Shown here: positions 26,336 through 41,130 of the stretch, one piece after another
How positions within the stretch are numbered: position 1 is the stretch's first letter
How the letters are laid out: every line of letters begins with the position of its first letter
DNA from: Acanthornis magna
Lineage: Eukaryota > Chordata > Aves > Passeriformes > Acanthizidae
Length of the DNA stretch: 64,000 nt
Reading direction: 5' to 3'
NCBI GenBank assembly: GCA_036785705.1
Contig: JAWUZG010000978.1
Coordinates: forward strand, 248,001-312,000
Made by a program: the position numbers and the translations under genes
Notes under the pieces: generated by a model
Seen by the model: only the letters and a program-made list of their open reading frames with translations
The model's database searches: none
Told to the model about the DNA's origin: nothing

Positions 26336-27429
26336 GTGGCTGCTCCCAGTATGGGCCCAGTTGCCCCCCCCACCCCGTGTGGTTCCAGTTTCCTCGTCAC
26401 TCCCAGTATGAGCCCAGTCACTCCCACTCATGCCCTGTTGTGATGCAATTTGCCCCCAGCATGGTCCCAGTTCCCACCAGCACATTCCCAGTCTCTCCCA
26501 CTATGGTCCCAGTCACCACCAGCATGGTCTCAGGCACTCCCAGTATATCCCAGTTGCCCTGAACATTCTCTTAGTCATTCCCAGGCACTCCCAGTTCCCT
26601 CAGCATGGTTCAGTTGCCCCCAGGATTATCCCAGTCACTGCCAGTAGATCCCAGTTGTCAGCAGCATGCACCTTGTCATTCCCAGTTGCTCCCAGTATAT
26701 CCCCAGTTGGCTCCCAGCATGGGCCTAGTAGCTCCCAGTAAGCCCCAGTCAGGATCGGTTGACACCCACTATCATCCCAGTATGATCCCAGTCTCTCCCA
26801 GTATGATGCTAGTGGCCCCCAATGTGATCCCAGTTGCTCCCTGTCAATGCCAGCATGAGCCCAGTGGCCTCCAGTATGATCCCTGCGACTCCCTGTCTCT
26901 CCCAGTATATCCCAGTTGCCCCCAGCATGCTCCCAGACATTCCCACTTCCTCCCAGTTGCTTTCAGCATGATTCCAGTTGGCCACAGCTGCTCCAAGTCA
27001 ATCCCAGTATGATTCCAGTCACTCTCAGTGTGATCCCAGTCTCCCCCAGCATGGGCCCAGATGCTCCCACTGTGATCCCAGTATGATCCCAGTTGCCCCC
27101 AGCATAGTTCAGTTGTTCCCAGTTCCTTGCAGTATGATCCCACTTGCCCCCAGTGGCCCCAAGTACAGTCCCAGTCCCTCTCAGCAGGGTCCCAGTCATG
27201 CCCAGTTGCCCCAGTGTGGTCCCAGCTGTTCCGAGGGTGGTTCCAATCAGCCCAGTATGGTTACAGACACTCCCAGTATATCCCAGTTGGTCTCAGCATG
27301 CTCGTAGTCATTCCCAAGCAGTCCCAATTGCCCCAGTAAGGTTCTAGTTCCCTCAGAATGATCCCAGTCTTTCCCAGTTACTCCCAGTTGCTGCCAGTAT
27401 GATCCCAGTTGTCCCAGCTGTGGTCTCAG

Positions 27430-29290
<1,861 letters not shown>

Positions 29291-29599
29291 GCATCTGGAT
29301 GAACACAGGGGCAGGACCATCCATGGGGACTCTGACTGAAATCAGAAATTCATTGGGAAGAGTGGATTTGTAGACTTTACACTCACAAAAATCTCACCTG
29401 CTCTGTCCAAATGTTTCTTCTGGTGGCATCAAGCAGTGCTGGATGATCTTGGAGGTCTTTTCTAACTTAATTTCCTTCTTCATTCTGTCAAAACAACCCA
29501 AATTGAGGTTTAAATACAGAAATTAAACAAAGGGATCTAAAGCCACACCATTTTACTTTGATTGGAAGGTCAATATGTGTTTGGTTCACAGGATTATTT

Positions 29600-29850
29600 G
29601 GGAAGGTTTGGGTGTTGTGGGGCTGCTGACCCAGGCAGACAGGGCCACGATCTTGTAGCTGTGCCGGCAGAACACGGGGTTCAGATGAGCCTGTCTGTCC
29701 TCCAGGAATTCCTGTTGTCTGTCCCAGTCCCTGGCTTGGGTCTCCCCATTTGGGGTGTGCCCCCCAGTGTGGCCAAATTGCTGCTGAAATGCCCAAGCTG
29801 CTTCTGGCTGTGGATGTTCCTGTCCACCAACCTCTCCTCATCAGGGCCAT
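29600..29850 (-). pseudogene. MHC class II beta exon 2 (beta-1 domain) relic
   Basis: On the minus strand the sequence reads ERLVDRNIHSQKQLGHFSS, then GTPQMGRP, then after a frame change QEFLEDRQAHLNPVFCRHSY. This follows the order of the class II beta-1 domain (the ER-V-DR strand, the acidic turn, the WNS helix start, the FLE-RRA helix and the CRHNYE end). The domain would form half of the peptide-binding groove. At least one frameshift and a stop are present and the flanking exons are missing. It lies tail-to-tail with zinc-finger copy 1. A related relic lies at 35,935-36,165. Moderately sure. Confidence 0.65.
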
Positions 29851-29930
29851 GGGGTCTGGCAGGGGCTTTGTGGCTCTTGGGAGCATTTGTGGTGCTAGGA
29901 GGGAGGTTGGGAGCTTCTGTGAGGGAGATA

Positions 29931-30875
29931 TACATTACTATGAAAAAAAGAAAATAACGGCACAGCTTGTTCCGATGGTACTTAGAGTTTCTTGTGCGAT
30001 CTCCGAGCTGGCTCTGAGCCAGAAACCAGTGGGGTGGGAGAGACATTGCTGCTCAGGGGCTGAATATTTCGGAAACTAAAGTATCAGGTAACAACTGGAG
30101 GTTGCAGAGGTCTGTGATAAGTGAGTGAATGATAAATGCTGCCTTTCGCATATATGAATTTAACATTTACAAGTAATGTGTACTGTATAAAAAGAATAGT
30201 GTTAAGATAAAAATATAATTAAGTAGAAAAAGGTTAGGGTAAATTGTAACTTCGAAATAGTTGTGATATGTTAGAAAACGTAGTAATAAATACATGGTAA
30301 TAAATGTCTTTTAAGTGGATAAACCACAGAGCCGGGGATCAAGACATGTTAAAGAAACAAAGAAGATAACCACAGGCATCCCAGCAAGTCTGTTATCTTG
30401 ACTCATACCTCCCAAAAGGAGCTGTCACCTACAAATTAAGTTGGAACTGAGGAAACATCGATGGGAGGATTTCAGCCTTCAGTTCTGAGGCAATCCAGAG
30501 GATCCGAGACTCCAAGACAGGTGCCGCGCTGGCAGAAGTGGGCAGGGATAGGAGGGGGGAGTTGAGTGAAGTGTAAATTACCTTCAAGGCTTAATGAATA
30601 TGTAACAGTTAAAGAAAGTACTTAAGTTCACAGTACAATGGATGGGTGCGCGTCTGGCAAAATTGCTAAGCGCCCAGCGCTGGTTTTGCCTTTGCTCTAT
30701 TAATAAATGTTAAAAATTATGTAGTAAAAATTTCAGCTTGTGAACTCATTTATATCAGGTCCCAGACCGCACGTTGGATTCCTTCATTTCAAGTTGAAAG
30801 CTCAGCTCCACTTTTCACTCTGATTTGTAACGATGAATGTAAACATTCAACAAAATTCCCATAGAAAGACCCCAG
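29931..30875 (+). repeat. Inverted segmental duplication, arm 1
   Basis: From CATTACTATGAAAAAAAG to CCATAGAAAGACCCC this segment matches the reverse complement of 44,575-45,516. It contains an LTR plus about 180 bp of left and 118 bp of right flank that are shared with the other arm, so the match is wider than the mobile element itself. Confidence 0.85.
30113..30757 (+). mobile_element. Solo LTR (family 1), copy a
   Basis: Starts TGTGATAAGTGAG and ends TTTATATCA (645 bp), flanked by the perfect 4-bp duplication GGTC (30109-30112 and 30758-30761). An AATAAA at 30702-30707 near the 3' end and a TATAAAA near 30,187 fit LTR polarity on the plus strand. No internal retroviral genes are attached. 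Relatives: 44699-45334, 55991-56634, 56639-57280. Confidence 0.85.
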
Positions 30876-31204
30876 TGGCCCCTATTATAGTCCCAGTCCC
30901 TCTCATCAGTGTCCCAGTCACGCCCAGTGTGGCCCCAGACTTGCTCCCACTTGCATGCAGCATGGTCCCAACTGTTCTGTGTGGTTCCAGTTACAGACAC
31001 TCCCAGTATATCCCAGTGTCCCTCAGCATGCTCATAGTCATTCCCAGGCTCTCCCTGTTTCACCATGTAAGGTTTCACTGAAATCAGAATGATCCCAGTT
31101 TTTCCCAGTTACTCCCTGTTGCCTCCAGCATGATCCTGGTTTCAATCAGTTTCCCAAAGTGTGGTCCCAGTTTGTCCCAGTATGATCCCAGTTGCCCCAG
31201 CTGT

Positions 31205-33290
<2,086 letters not shown>

Positions 33291-34050
33291 TGAACACAGG
33301 TCCCCTTCTAATGTACATTCCCCCACACTTTTTTTCTTCCTGTCTCTGTTCCTTTTCTCTAAGTCCAGGGATTTAGCATGGCCTAGGGTGAGTAACAGTC
33401 TGTGTCAATTAATGGAATTCCTATGGAATTTATGGTTCCTACCGTTGCTGTTTTCACCTATCAGTGTCTGGCCTTATCTACCAGCAGGCCCCACAGTTTG
33501 TTTGTAGAGACATCTCCCTCTCATTCCTTTCATCATTAAGCTTTTAAACAAGATATACTAACAATAGAAATAGCGAACAGACTGACCACAAGAAGAGCTG
33601 AACCAGCACACATTGACAGTGCAGAGAGAGGTGAAAAGTGCACTAACGAGGAAGACTTTGGGCCTTCGTCCCAAAGACCCCTGCCCAGGACCACCAGAAG
33701 GCACTGCACAAGCGCAAGTAGGAGTGAACTTATGTAAATAATTTCTTGGAACTAATCATAGTAACTCCACCTAATGTTGCATATGTATGACCTTATAATG
33801 AATATGTATACCTTTGCGTAGTAAAAGCTGAGCAAGGAAACATTCGGCATGCGCGTTTGGAGGAAAGATCCCCCGTGCATCCAAGCGCTGAACAAACAAA
33901 TAACTGCTTTAGAGACCTTTGTCTGTAGAGTTCTATTGTCGCCCTCTTTGGTGGGATTCATCTGGAGGGACTCACTGCACTGGGATGGGACTGAAGCCCA
34001 CCCGGAGCAGTGCCAGTGACTGTCCGGGGGCCTCACCCTGCTCCCACGAG
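33291..34050. other. AT-richer spacer with a possible LTR remnant
   Basis: No gene is recognised. The stretch at about 33,560-33,950 (TATGTATACCTTTGCGTAG, CATGCGCGTTTGG, then CCTTTGTCTG) has the composition of a retroviral LTR 3' region, but I found no paired termini or target duplication, so this is tentative. Confidence 0.3.
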
Positions 34051-34051
34051 A

Positions 34052-34514
34052 ATGCTGCTGCTGTCCTTGGCTCGGGTGAGTGTTGGGCAAACCCCAGCCC
34101 AGCCGCAGAGGTGCCCAACTGCCCCCAGCAGCAGCAGCAGCAGCCGGGGGATCCCCAGTGCCCCTGGGGTGCTGACATCTCTGCTGTCCCCAGGCCCTGC
34201 CGTCTCCATGTCCCTGTGGCTGGTGGGCAGCAGGAGCTGGTGCTACGGGCACGAGGAGATCCCGCAGTGCCGGATGTGGGGCAGAGTCCTGGAGGAGCAG
34301 TGGGACGTGCAGGGGCAGCATTGTGTGCTGGCAGCTGCGGGATGGCAAGGCAGAGACAGCCGACACCCCCCGAAAGCTCAGCGGGGTCAGGACCCGTGGG
34401 CTGTGAGGGGTCTGCTGGGCAGGGCACGAGGCCCACCTGGCCCTCTGCAGCACCTCCCTGCCCGAGCAGCACCGTCTGCAGAGCTTGTGGAGGGCGTTGG
34501 AGTCGCATGTTGGG
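34052..34514 (+). pseudogene. SRCR-domain (DMBT1/CD163/WC1-type) gene fragment, broken
   Basis: A short signal-like exon MLLLSLAR (34052-34075, donor G|GTGAGT) is followed after about 118 bp by acceptor CCCCAG and a 321-bp exon (34194-34514, donor G|GTGAGC). That size is typical for one scavenger receptor cysteine-rich domain. Visible pieces are SLWLVGSRSWC, GRVLEEQWDVQ, VCWQLRDGKAE, WAGHEAHLALCSTSLPEQH and a terminal GVGVACWG. They lie in different frames with a stop, so several indels have destroyed the frame. SRCR proteins are secreted or membrane pattern-recognition and scavenger receptors. It faces an olfactory-receptor relic tail-to-tail. Confidence 0.65.
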
Positions 34515-34599
34515 GTGAGCAGCAGTGCAGGGCACCCCAGGTGACAGGCTGGGTGGCCCTGACAGCCACCGTGGGTGGTCCTGCCACAGGGAAAACGCA

Positions 34600-35310
34600 G
34601 GTTCAGTGCTGGAGGCACCACTGAGAGCAGAAGTGCCACCAGCAGATGCAGGGATGGGGAGGAGATGCAGGAGGGCTTCAGATGGGCAAACACAGCAGTG
34701 CTGACAAACAGGGACACCACAGCCATGGGAGGGAGGCATGTGGAAAAGGCTTTGTGCCAGCCCTGCTCAGAGGGGACTCTCAGCACAGCCCTGAAGATCT
34801 GCACGTAGGAGAAAACAATGAACACAAAACACTCAGAGCCTAAACAGGCACTAACCATGATAAGCCAAACTTCCCAGAGGTAATATGAGTGTGAGCAGGA
34901 GAGCTTCAGGATCTGGGGCATTTCACAGAAGAACTGGCCCAGGCCATTGCCCTGGCACAGGGGCAGGGAAAATGGATTGGCTGTGTGCAGCAGAGCAGTG
35001 AGAAAGCCACTGGCCCAGGCAGCTGCTGCCATGTGGGCACAAGCTCTGCTGCCCAGGAGGGTCCCGTGGTGCAGGGCTTTGCAGATGGACACAGAGCGGT
35101 CATAGGACATGACTGTGGGAAGAAAACACTGTAGATGCAAAGCAAAGAAAGAAAAACAACTGAGGAGCACATTCTGCATAGGAGATGGCCCTGGTGTCCC
35201 AGAGGGAATTGTGCATGGCTTTGGGGACAGTGGTGCAGATGGAGCCCAGGTCGAGCAGAGAGAGGTTGAGGAGGAAGAAGAACATGGGGGTGTTGTTCCA
35301 AACGAGTGTT
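34600..35310 (-). pseudogene. OR14-type olfactory receptor pseudogene
   Basis: Minus-strand reading gives FFFLLNLSLLDLGSICTTVP (TM2), then after a frame change VMSYDRSVSICKALHHG (the MAYDRYVAIC region with the Arg-Tyr pair altered to Arg-Ser), GLGQFFCEMPQILKLSCSHS (extracellular loop 2), VFIVFSYVQIFRAVL (TM5), KAFSTCLPPMAVVSLF (TM6) and SVVPPALN (start of TM7). TM1 and the end of TM7 (NPxxY) are missing, and at least one frameshift lies near 35,140. Olfactory receptors are seven-helix G-protein-coupled receptors; family 14 (the gamma-c expansion) is bird-specific. The long open frame running past 34,600 to 33,752 is not receptor sequence. Confidence 0.85.
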
Positions 35311-35329
35311 TGAGATGATTTAAAGAATC

Positions 35330-35648
35330 ACCAGCAAGGGGGTGTAGGTAAAAACCAGACTTTTATATGAAGTGATGGCACAACAGAGTTCATTGGCTGC
35401 GCACCCCCTCTGCCCCCTCCCCAAATTCCCTCCCGTGGGGGAGCAGGAGCTGGGCCAGGAGCCCTGTGGGGAGGGAAAAGGGGGTGACACCGGGATGGGG
35501 GGACACACACACTCCGGGGGGAACACACACAACCCCTGGGGACCCCCCCTCACCTTCTCCTGCAGCACCAGGAGGATGAACACCAGCATGGAGCCCCCAA
35601 ATGCCAGCAGCATCTTGGGGGGTGGGGTCTGGTGGAAGCTCTGGGGCT
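35330..35648 (-). pseudogene. Possible MHC class II beta transmembrane exon and 3' end
   Basis: On the minus strand, acceptor CCCCCAG leads into 35648-35554 encoding EPQSFHQ...KMLLAFGGSMLVFILLVL with a donor AAG|GTGAGG. A further acceptor CCCCACAG leads into GGCTCCTGG and a GC-rich tail that includes a near poly(A) motif CAATGAAC. The arrangement (short linker, K-M-L, a GG pair, a membrane helix, then a tiny last exon) resembles class II beta exons 4-5, but sequence similarity is limited and the orientation is opposite to the exon-2 relic at 36 kb. Tentative. Confidence 0.35.
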
Positions 35649-35934
35649 CTGGGGGTGTCACAACCACTCTAACATGCCCTGCCAGCCCCACAGTCACTCC
35701 CAGACCCCTCAAACCACCCCACAGCTCCCCCCAGGACCCCCCCAACCACTCCCTGCAATATAAATGGGCCCAAGAGACACCAAATCCCATTCTCATCTCC
35801 CCCTACACACATCCAAGGTCTCTCCAAATCACACAGCCCTGCTGGGACCCCAAACCTCCTCACAGAGCCCCCAGAAGCCCCCAAACCCCCTCCCAGCACC
35901 ACAAATGCCCTCAAGAGCCACAAAAGGACCTCCC

Positions 35935-36165
35935 AGCCCCAATGACACTGACCAGGAGAGGTTGGTGGACAGGAACAGCCACAGCCAGGAGCAGCTTGGG
36001 CACTTCAGCAGTGATTTGGGCAATTTGGGGGGCACACCCCAAATGGGGAGACCCAGGCCAGGGACTGGGACAGACAACTGGAATTCCTGGAGAACAGACA
36101 GGCTCATCTGAACTCCCTGTTCTGCCAGCACAGCTACGAGATTGTGGCCCCGTCTGCCTGGGTTG
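35935..36165 (+). pseudogene. MHC class II beta exon 2 (beta-1 domain) relic, second copy
   Basis: The plus strand reads NDTDQERLVDRNSHSQEQ, GHFSSDLGNLGGTPQMGRP and DNWNS, then after a frame change QLEFLENRQAHLNSLFCQHS and YEIVA. This is the full order of beta-1 landmarks, including the cysteine at the end of the domain and the WNS and FLENR helix. It carries indels and no neighbouring alpha-2-like exon, so it is not functional. It is closely related to 29,600-29,850 in inverted orientation, and like that copy lies tail-to-tail with a zinc-finger gene. Confidence 0.7.
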
Positions 36166-36179
36166 GTGGCCCCACAACA

Positions 36180-36600
36180 CCCAAACCTTCCCAAATAATC
36201 CTGGGAACCAACCACATGTTCATCCTCAAATCCAAGTAAAATGGTGCGGCTTTTAACCCCTTTGTTCAATTTCTTTATTTGAACCTCAATTTTGGTTGTT
36301 TTGACAGAATGAAGAAGGAAATTATTTAGGTTAGGAAAGACCTCCAAGATCATCCAGTGCTGCTTGATGCCACCAGAAGAAACAACTGGACAGAGCAGGT
36401 GAGATTTTTGTGAGTATAAAGTCCACAAATCCTCTCTTCCCAATGAATTTCCGATTTCCATCAGAGTTCCCATGGATGTTCCTGCCCCTGTGTTCATCCA
36501 GCTGCCTACAGAGATCCAGAAGGACGTGGAGATCACTTGTCAGGTGTCTTTGCAATGTGGGTCACAGGGAATGTGGGTCACCAGGGCTCTTCCCAACGTG
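36180..36600. repeat. Shared 3' flank of zinc-finger copy 3 with CR1-like tail
   Basis: AGGTTAGGAAAGACCTCCA and the following ATCATCCAG around 36,330-36,360 resemble the 3' end of CR1 retroposons. The same block is inverted at 29,400-29,500 next to copy 1. It belongs to the unit shared by the two zinc-finger/MHC pairs. Confidence 0.45.
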
Positions 36601-36675
36601 GCTCCTCTGATGGGGGATGGAGTTGGAGCAGCGCAGGAAGCTCTTCCTGTACTCAGGGCACTTGCAGGGCTTCCC

Positions 36676-38111
36676 TTATTGGTGCCTCTGTTGGTGTCAG
36701 ATCAAGTGAGAGCTCCTGGAGAAGCTCTTTCCACACTCAGGACACTCATAAGGCCTCTCCCCGGTGTGGATGCGCTGGTGCCTGATGAGGTGGGAGTTTC
36801 GCTTGAAACCCTTCCTGCAGTCGGGGCAGGGGAAGGGCCTCTCCACTGTGTGAATCTGCTGATGTTTGAGGAGATCGGAGCTGCTCTGAAACTTTTTCCC
36901 ACACTCGGGACACTCATAGGGCCTCTCCCCATTGTGGAGCCGCTGGTGGACAATCAGGTGGGAGCTCCGGCTGAAGCTCTTCCCACACTCAGGGCACTTG
37001 TACGGCCTCTTCCCAGTGTGGATCCGCTGGTGAACGATCAGGTGGGAGCTGGATGTGAAACTCTTCCCACACTCCCCACATTTGTAGGGCCTCTCCCCGG
37101 TGTGGATCCTCTGGTGGATGATCAGGTGGGAGCTCTTTCTGAAGCTCTTCCCACACTCAGGACACTCATAGGGCCTGTCCCTGGTGTGGATGCGCTGGTG
37201 GACAATCAGGTCCTTCCTCCAACTGAAGCTCTTCCCACACTCGGGACACTCGTAGGTCCTCTCCACCGTGTGGATCCTCTTATGAAGTGTCAGGTAGGAG
37301 CTCCTGCTGAAGCTCTTCCAACACTCTCGACACTCATAGGGCCTTTCCCCAGTGTGAATCCTCAGGTGGAGGGTCAGGTCAGCGCTTCTTCTGAAGCTCT
37401 TCCCACACTGGAGACACTCATAGGGCCTCTCCCCAGTGTGGATCCTATGATGGACCATCAGGCAGGAGCTGTCTCTGAAGCTCTTCCCACACTCCCCACA
37501 CTTGTAGGGCCTCTCCCCAGTGTGGATCATCTGGTAGCAGATGAGGTTCTTCCTCCACCTGAAGCTCTTCCCACATTCCTCACACCTGAAGGGCTTCTCC
37601 CCATTGTGAAGCTGCTCATAGACCACCTGGCCCGAGCTCTGGCTGAAGCTCTGGTCACCTTCCTGGCACAGGGTGTGTCTTTCCTCCTCAGGGCACCCTG
37701 AGCTAGCTTTGGAGCCCCTCCTCGAGTGAGACCTCCGCAGCATTTCCTCCCCATTGGATTCCTACACTGTGGAGCTGCTCAAAACGGCCTCTTCCATGAG
37801 GTTCTGCCCCAAGGATTTCTCCTCCCTGGTCGTCAGCTCTTGTTCTGGGGAAGGAAGGACAAGGAGAAGATTTGGGATTTGCCTCCGTGCCAGAGGGAAG
37901 GGGAAGGAGAATCCGCCTAACCCTCCCTGACAGGACAGTGTCAGCAGTGGGGTTCTCCTGCAGCCAGGGGCAATGCTGGGCTGGGAGATGGAGGAGAAGA
38001 GAGGGGGAAAGGGGCAGTGCCTTCCTCCTCACCTGCCTGCGGCTCCTGGGCCATCTTCTTCTTCCTCACAGCCTCCTTCTCCATCTGGCCAATGTTTGGT
38101 AATTGGAAATC
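36676..38111 (-). pseudogene. C2H2 zinc-finger gene, copy 3 (ten complete fingers, two stops)
   Basis: Minus strand: exon 1 38111-38033 (79 bp, EAVRKKKMAQEPQAG), exon 2 37844-36676. The finger exon reads through ten full C2H2 fingers joined by [12 protein letters not shown] linkers, the longest array here, then hits TGA at 36699-36697 inside the eleventh finger, short of the family's usual TAA at 36678-36676. A second break, an in-frame TAG at 37764-37762, lies in the linker region before the fingers. An ATG at 37743 could still start a protein with all ten fingers, so residual function is possible. Finger tips vary (RWRKNL, RDSSCL, RRSADL, KSSHLI), which suggests past diversification. Confidence 0.85.
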
Positions 38112-39577
38112 CTGGTTTGGGTACAAAAAAGGTGTGTGTGCCTTGGCCTTGGGGTTCCTCATGCCCAAGTCCAGCTCTAGAAGTCACCGGGTGCTTTGTG
38201 TTTATAAAATTCTCCAAAAATCAAGAGTGACCCCAAAAAAACCCTCCCAGGAGTTCCTCCTTTCCTGTCTCCTGTCTTTGGGGTTCTGGGGTTCCCCTTC
38301 TCAAAGCTGCTGGGGCTCCCGTGGGTCCCGGGGATCCCCCTTCTCCGGGGTCCTGCTTAGGGATGTCGTGGGGTTTCGCTGCTCCCAGGGGTCCCTTCTT
38401 CCCTGATGCTGCTTTGGCTCCCAGGGCTCCCAGGGTCCCCCTCTTCAGGCTCCCCCCACTCCAGGCACTCGGGGCTTCCCCCTCTCTCCGCTGCCCCTTT
38501 CAGCGTCACAGTGTCCTGGCCCTGCCTCATCTCCAGGCTCCCCCACCCCTCCAGGCTGCTGGGGGTCCCCCAGCTCTGCTATCGCCCCTCTCTGCTCTCT
38601 CCACTCCGGGACTCCTGCATTCCACCCCTCCCCGGGATCCCCAAAACAGATGTCCTGTCCCACCAATACTGGGCAATTCCCACATGGATCCCCTCCCATA
38701 TTCCCCCAAAGTGCATTTATGGCTCACCTTTAGAGTTGTGCAAGATCCAAACATCCCCTCCGGCCCAGAAAATCCTCACCAGGGACATGCAAAGATATCG
38801 GGAATTCAGTTCCAGAATCTGTGAGTTCCAATCACTCCTCCAGAAAAAAACGCTCGTGAAGACCCCATAAGAGATTTGGGGTCAAGCTCCCCCTCCCTGG
38901 TCACCTGTGGAATGTGGGGGGCAATGATCCCAGAGCCGAGGGTGCTGCAGACACAGTGGGTGGTGAAACCTCATGGTTCTCCTGCTCCTCCTTTTCCTTC
39001 TGCTCCTTCTCCTGCTCCTTCTCCTCTCTCTCTGCTCTTCCTCCCACTCCTCCTCTAGTCTCATCCCAGACCCCCCTTCCCCATCCTCATCTGCCCCACG
39101 GCTGCTGCAGTGCAGGATGCTGGGATGCAGGAATCCCCCGATCAGTCCCAGGGATGGACAGGGGGCTTCAGGACCCCCCAGTGCACATCCACCTCCCCAG
39201 AGCCCCAGGGAATTGCGCCGGGGATCGAGTGCTGGGGGACAGAGCCGGACCCCCATGGAACCGCCCTTCTTCCGTGCCAACCCCACCTTTCCCTCCCCTC
39301 TCCTCCCCTTGCCCATCCTTCTCCTAATCCACAGACCCCTCCCAACTGAATTTCGGTGTCCCATCCCCCTCCCGCTCTGTCCAGGGGTCCCGCCCCCCTC
39401 TTTCCTCCTGCTCTTCTGTCCCTTTGCCATAGTCCCCTCAGTCCCAAACCCCGCCTCTCCCATGATTGGTTTTGGGGCTTCCAGGCCCTTCCTGCCCAGT
39501 TTGGGGGTCCCAACCCCCGTTTCGTTTAATCTGGGCTCCCAGCCCCCGCCCCCCTTCTCACCGCGCCCCCCGCTCAC
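38112..39577 (-). other. GC-rich spacer with duplicated exon-like segments
   Basis: Minus-strand segments ending at 38905 (ATTCCACAG|GTGACC) and near 38,730 (CTCTAAAG|GTGAGC) are related to segments ending at 40443 and near 40,262. They look like alternative or duplicated 5' exons of the zinc-finger unit. Long proline- or arginine-rich open frames here come from base composition. Confidence 0.4.
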
Positions 39578-39648
39578 CCCGTGGCCGGGGGCACTCCCAG
39601 CACCACCAGTGCCACCAGGACGGCCCCAGCTGCCCCCACACGGCCCAT
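39578..39648 (-). pseudogene. MHC class II beta exon 1 (signal peptide), isolated
   Basis: ATG at 39648-39646 opens a 71-bp exon encoding MGRVGAAGAVLVALVVLGVP and PATG, ending at donor G|GTGAGC (39577-39576 is GT on the minus strand). Length, phase, hydrophobic core and wording match class II beta leader exons of songbirds. No class II exon 2 follows on this strand before the zinc-finger copy, so the gene is dismembered. The surrounding CpG-rich sequence may be the old promoter, but I could not recognise W, X and Y boxes. Confidence 0.6.
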
Positions 39649-40442
39649 GCCCAGCGCCGGGCAGGTGCCCACAGCCCCAAAGCAGCCGCGCTCTGCCCTG
39701 GGGGGTCCCCAAAGCGGCCCCGCCCCGCGCGGCACTGCGAGCACCAGGCCGGAGCAGTGCGGAGCGCGGGCGGGCGGCATCAGCCGTGCCCGGGCAGGGC
39801 CGGGCCCCGCGGGACAGCTCCCCCCGCACTCGGCCCCAACGGGACAGCGCGGGGGGCCTGGCCTGGGCGCCCCCCACCTTCCCCTCCCCAAATTCCGCTC
39901 CCGGGGGGCGCAGGTGGGGTCAGAGGTGCCGGAGCCACGTGTCCCCCCGCAGCCACTGCCAGCCCCGAAGGATCAGGGCATACCCCAAAACTCCCTCAGA
40001 GGTGGTGGATACCCCGCAAGCCCCGAAGGAGTGGAGTCTCCCCCCCGGCTTCATCATCCCGAACCTTCAGCTGCCTCATCCCAGGCCCCATCCCACCTAT
40101 CCCCCTCCCCAAGACTTCATCCCACGCACGAATCCACATCCCACCCTTCCTGGGCTTCATCCCATCCCATTTCTCTCGCCAGCCGCCACCGAGACCCTCC
40201 AAAACACCCGCGTGCTGGGGACTCCCCAATATCCCCCCAAGGGGCATTTGCGACTCACATTTGGAGTTCTGCATGATCCAAACATCCGCGCCCTCCATGA
40301 AAAAAACCAAGAAACAAACCCTCCCGGATCAACCAAAAATACAAGGCCCTGTGGCCCTACAAGGCCCAAAAATCCCTCCCTGCCAAAAAGAACCCCACTC
40401 AACCCCCAACATCTTTGGGGCGAGCTCCCCCTGCCCTGTCAC

Positions 40443-40720
40443 CTGCGGGATGCCCCGGGGGGGTGATGCTCCCGGGGCCGAGGGTTGCTGACAGAGAGAG
40501 CGATGGACGCACGCGGCAACTACTTTTGCTGCTTCTCTTTCTGTTCCTCTATCCCTCTTTCCCCTCCCCCCCCGCGCCTCCCACTCCTCGTTTTCCATCC
40601 CTCCTCCCCACTCCCCCTTCTTCCTCCTCTGTCCCTCCCTTCTCCTACCCTGCCCGCCAGTCCTCCTCCTGTTCTTTGGCACTCCCATCCCAGCTTTGTC
40701 TGACATCACCCCCGGGGCCA
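40443..40720 (-). promoter_or_regulatory. Probable non-coding first exon/promoter of the minus-strand zinc-finger unit
   Basis: CpG-rich sequence ending in GGCATCCCGCAG|GTGACA at 40443 parallels the plus-strand segment ending at 25852. Its position upstream of copy 3 supports a 5' UTR exon. The distance to exon 1 of copy 3 is about 2.3 kb, with the MHC leader exon lying in between. Confidence 0.4.
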
Positions 40721-41130
40721 TCCCGTGCTCAGCAGAGCATCCTGTGCTCTGTCAGCACTCGCTGCTACTTAGGGAAGGATTTGAGATTTATGCCAGGCGT
40801 GCACACTGAACCTCATCCCAACTGCCCCACTCCCATTGCTGTCTCCTCGGCGCTGGGCAGGTGCTGTGCCAGGGGAACCAGGGACACAAACGAAGCCAAG
40901 TGCAGCCCAGCTGCCCGGGTTGATCCAGACGAGCCCCAGGGACAAGGTCCTGCAGAGCCCCACGGAGCCCTGGGCTCCTCCCTGGGAACGGGCTGTGCTG
41001 TGGCTGCCCCAGCGGCCAGAGCGAGTCCTGGAGCTCCCCCAGCGCTGCTGCAGCAGGACCCAGGTTCCACCTTCTGTGCCAGGCCCTGCCCAGGGGCCAT
41101 CAGATCCATTGGCTCCGTGCAAAGGGGGAA

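Noticed and set aside
25678..26562. A 294-codon Gly/Pro/Arg-rich frame
   Set aside because: Overlaps the GC-rich promoter-like segment and the minisatellite; no domain, and open frames exist on both strands.
33752..34599. Extension of the olfactory-receptor frame
   Set aside because: Receptor similarity ends at the start of TM7; the rest is antisense to the SRCR relic and GC-rich composition.
36472..37701. A 409-codon open frame on the plus strand
   Set aside because: Antisense shadow of the ten-finger array of copy 3.
38973..40491. Overlapping 300-500-codon proline-rich frames
   Set aside because: Composition-driven frames in CpG-rich DNA; only the small MHC leader exon has supporting splice signals.
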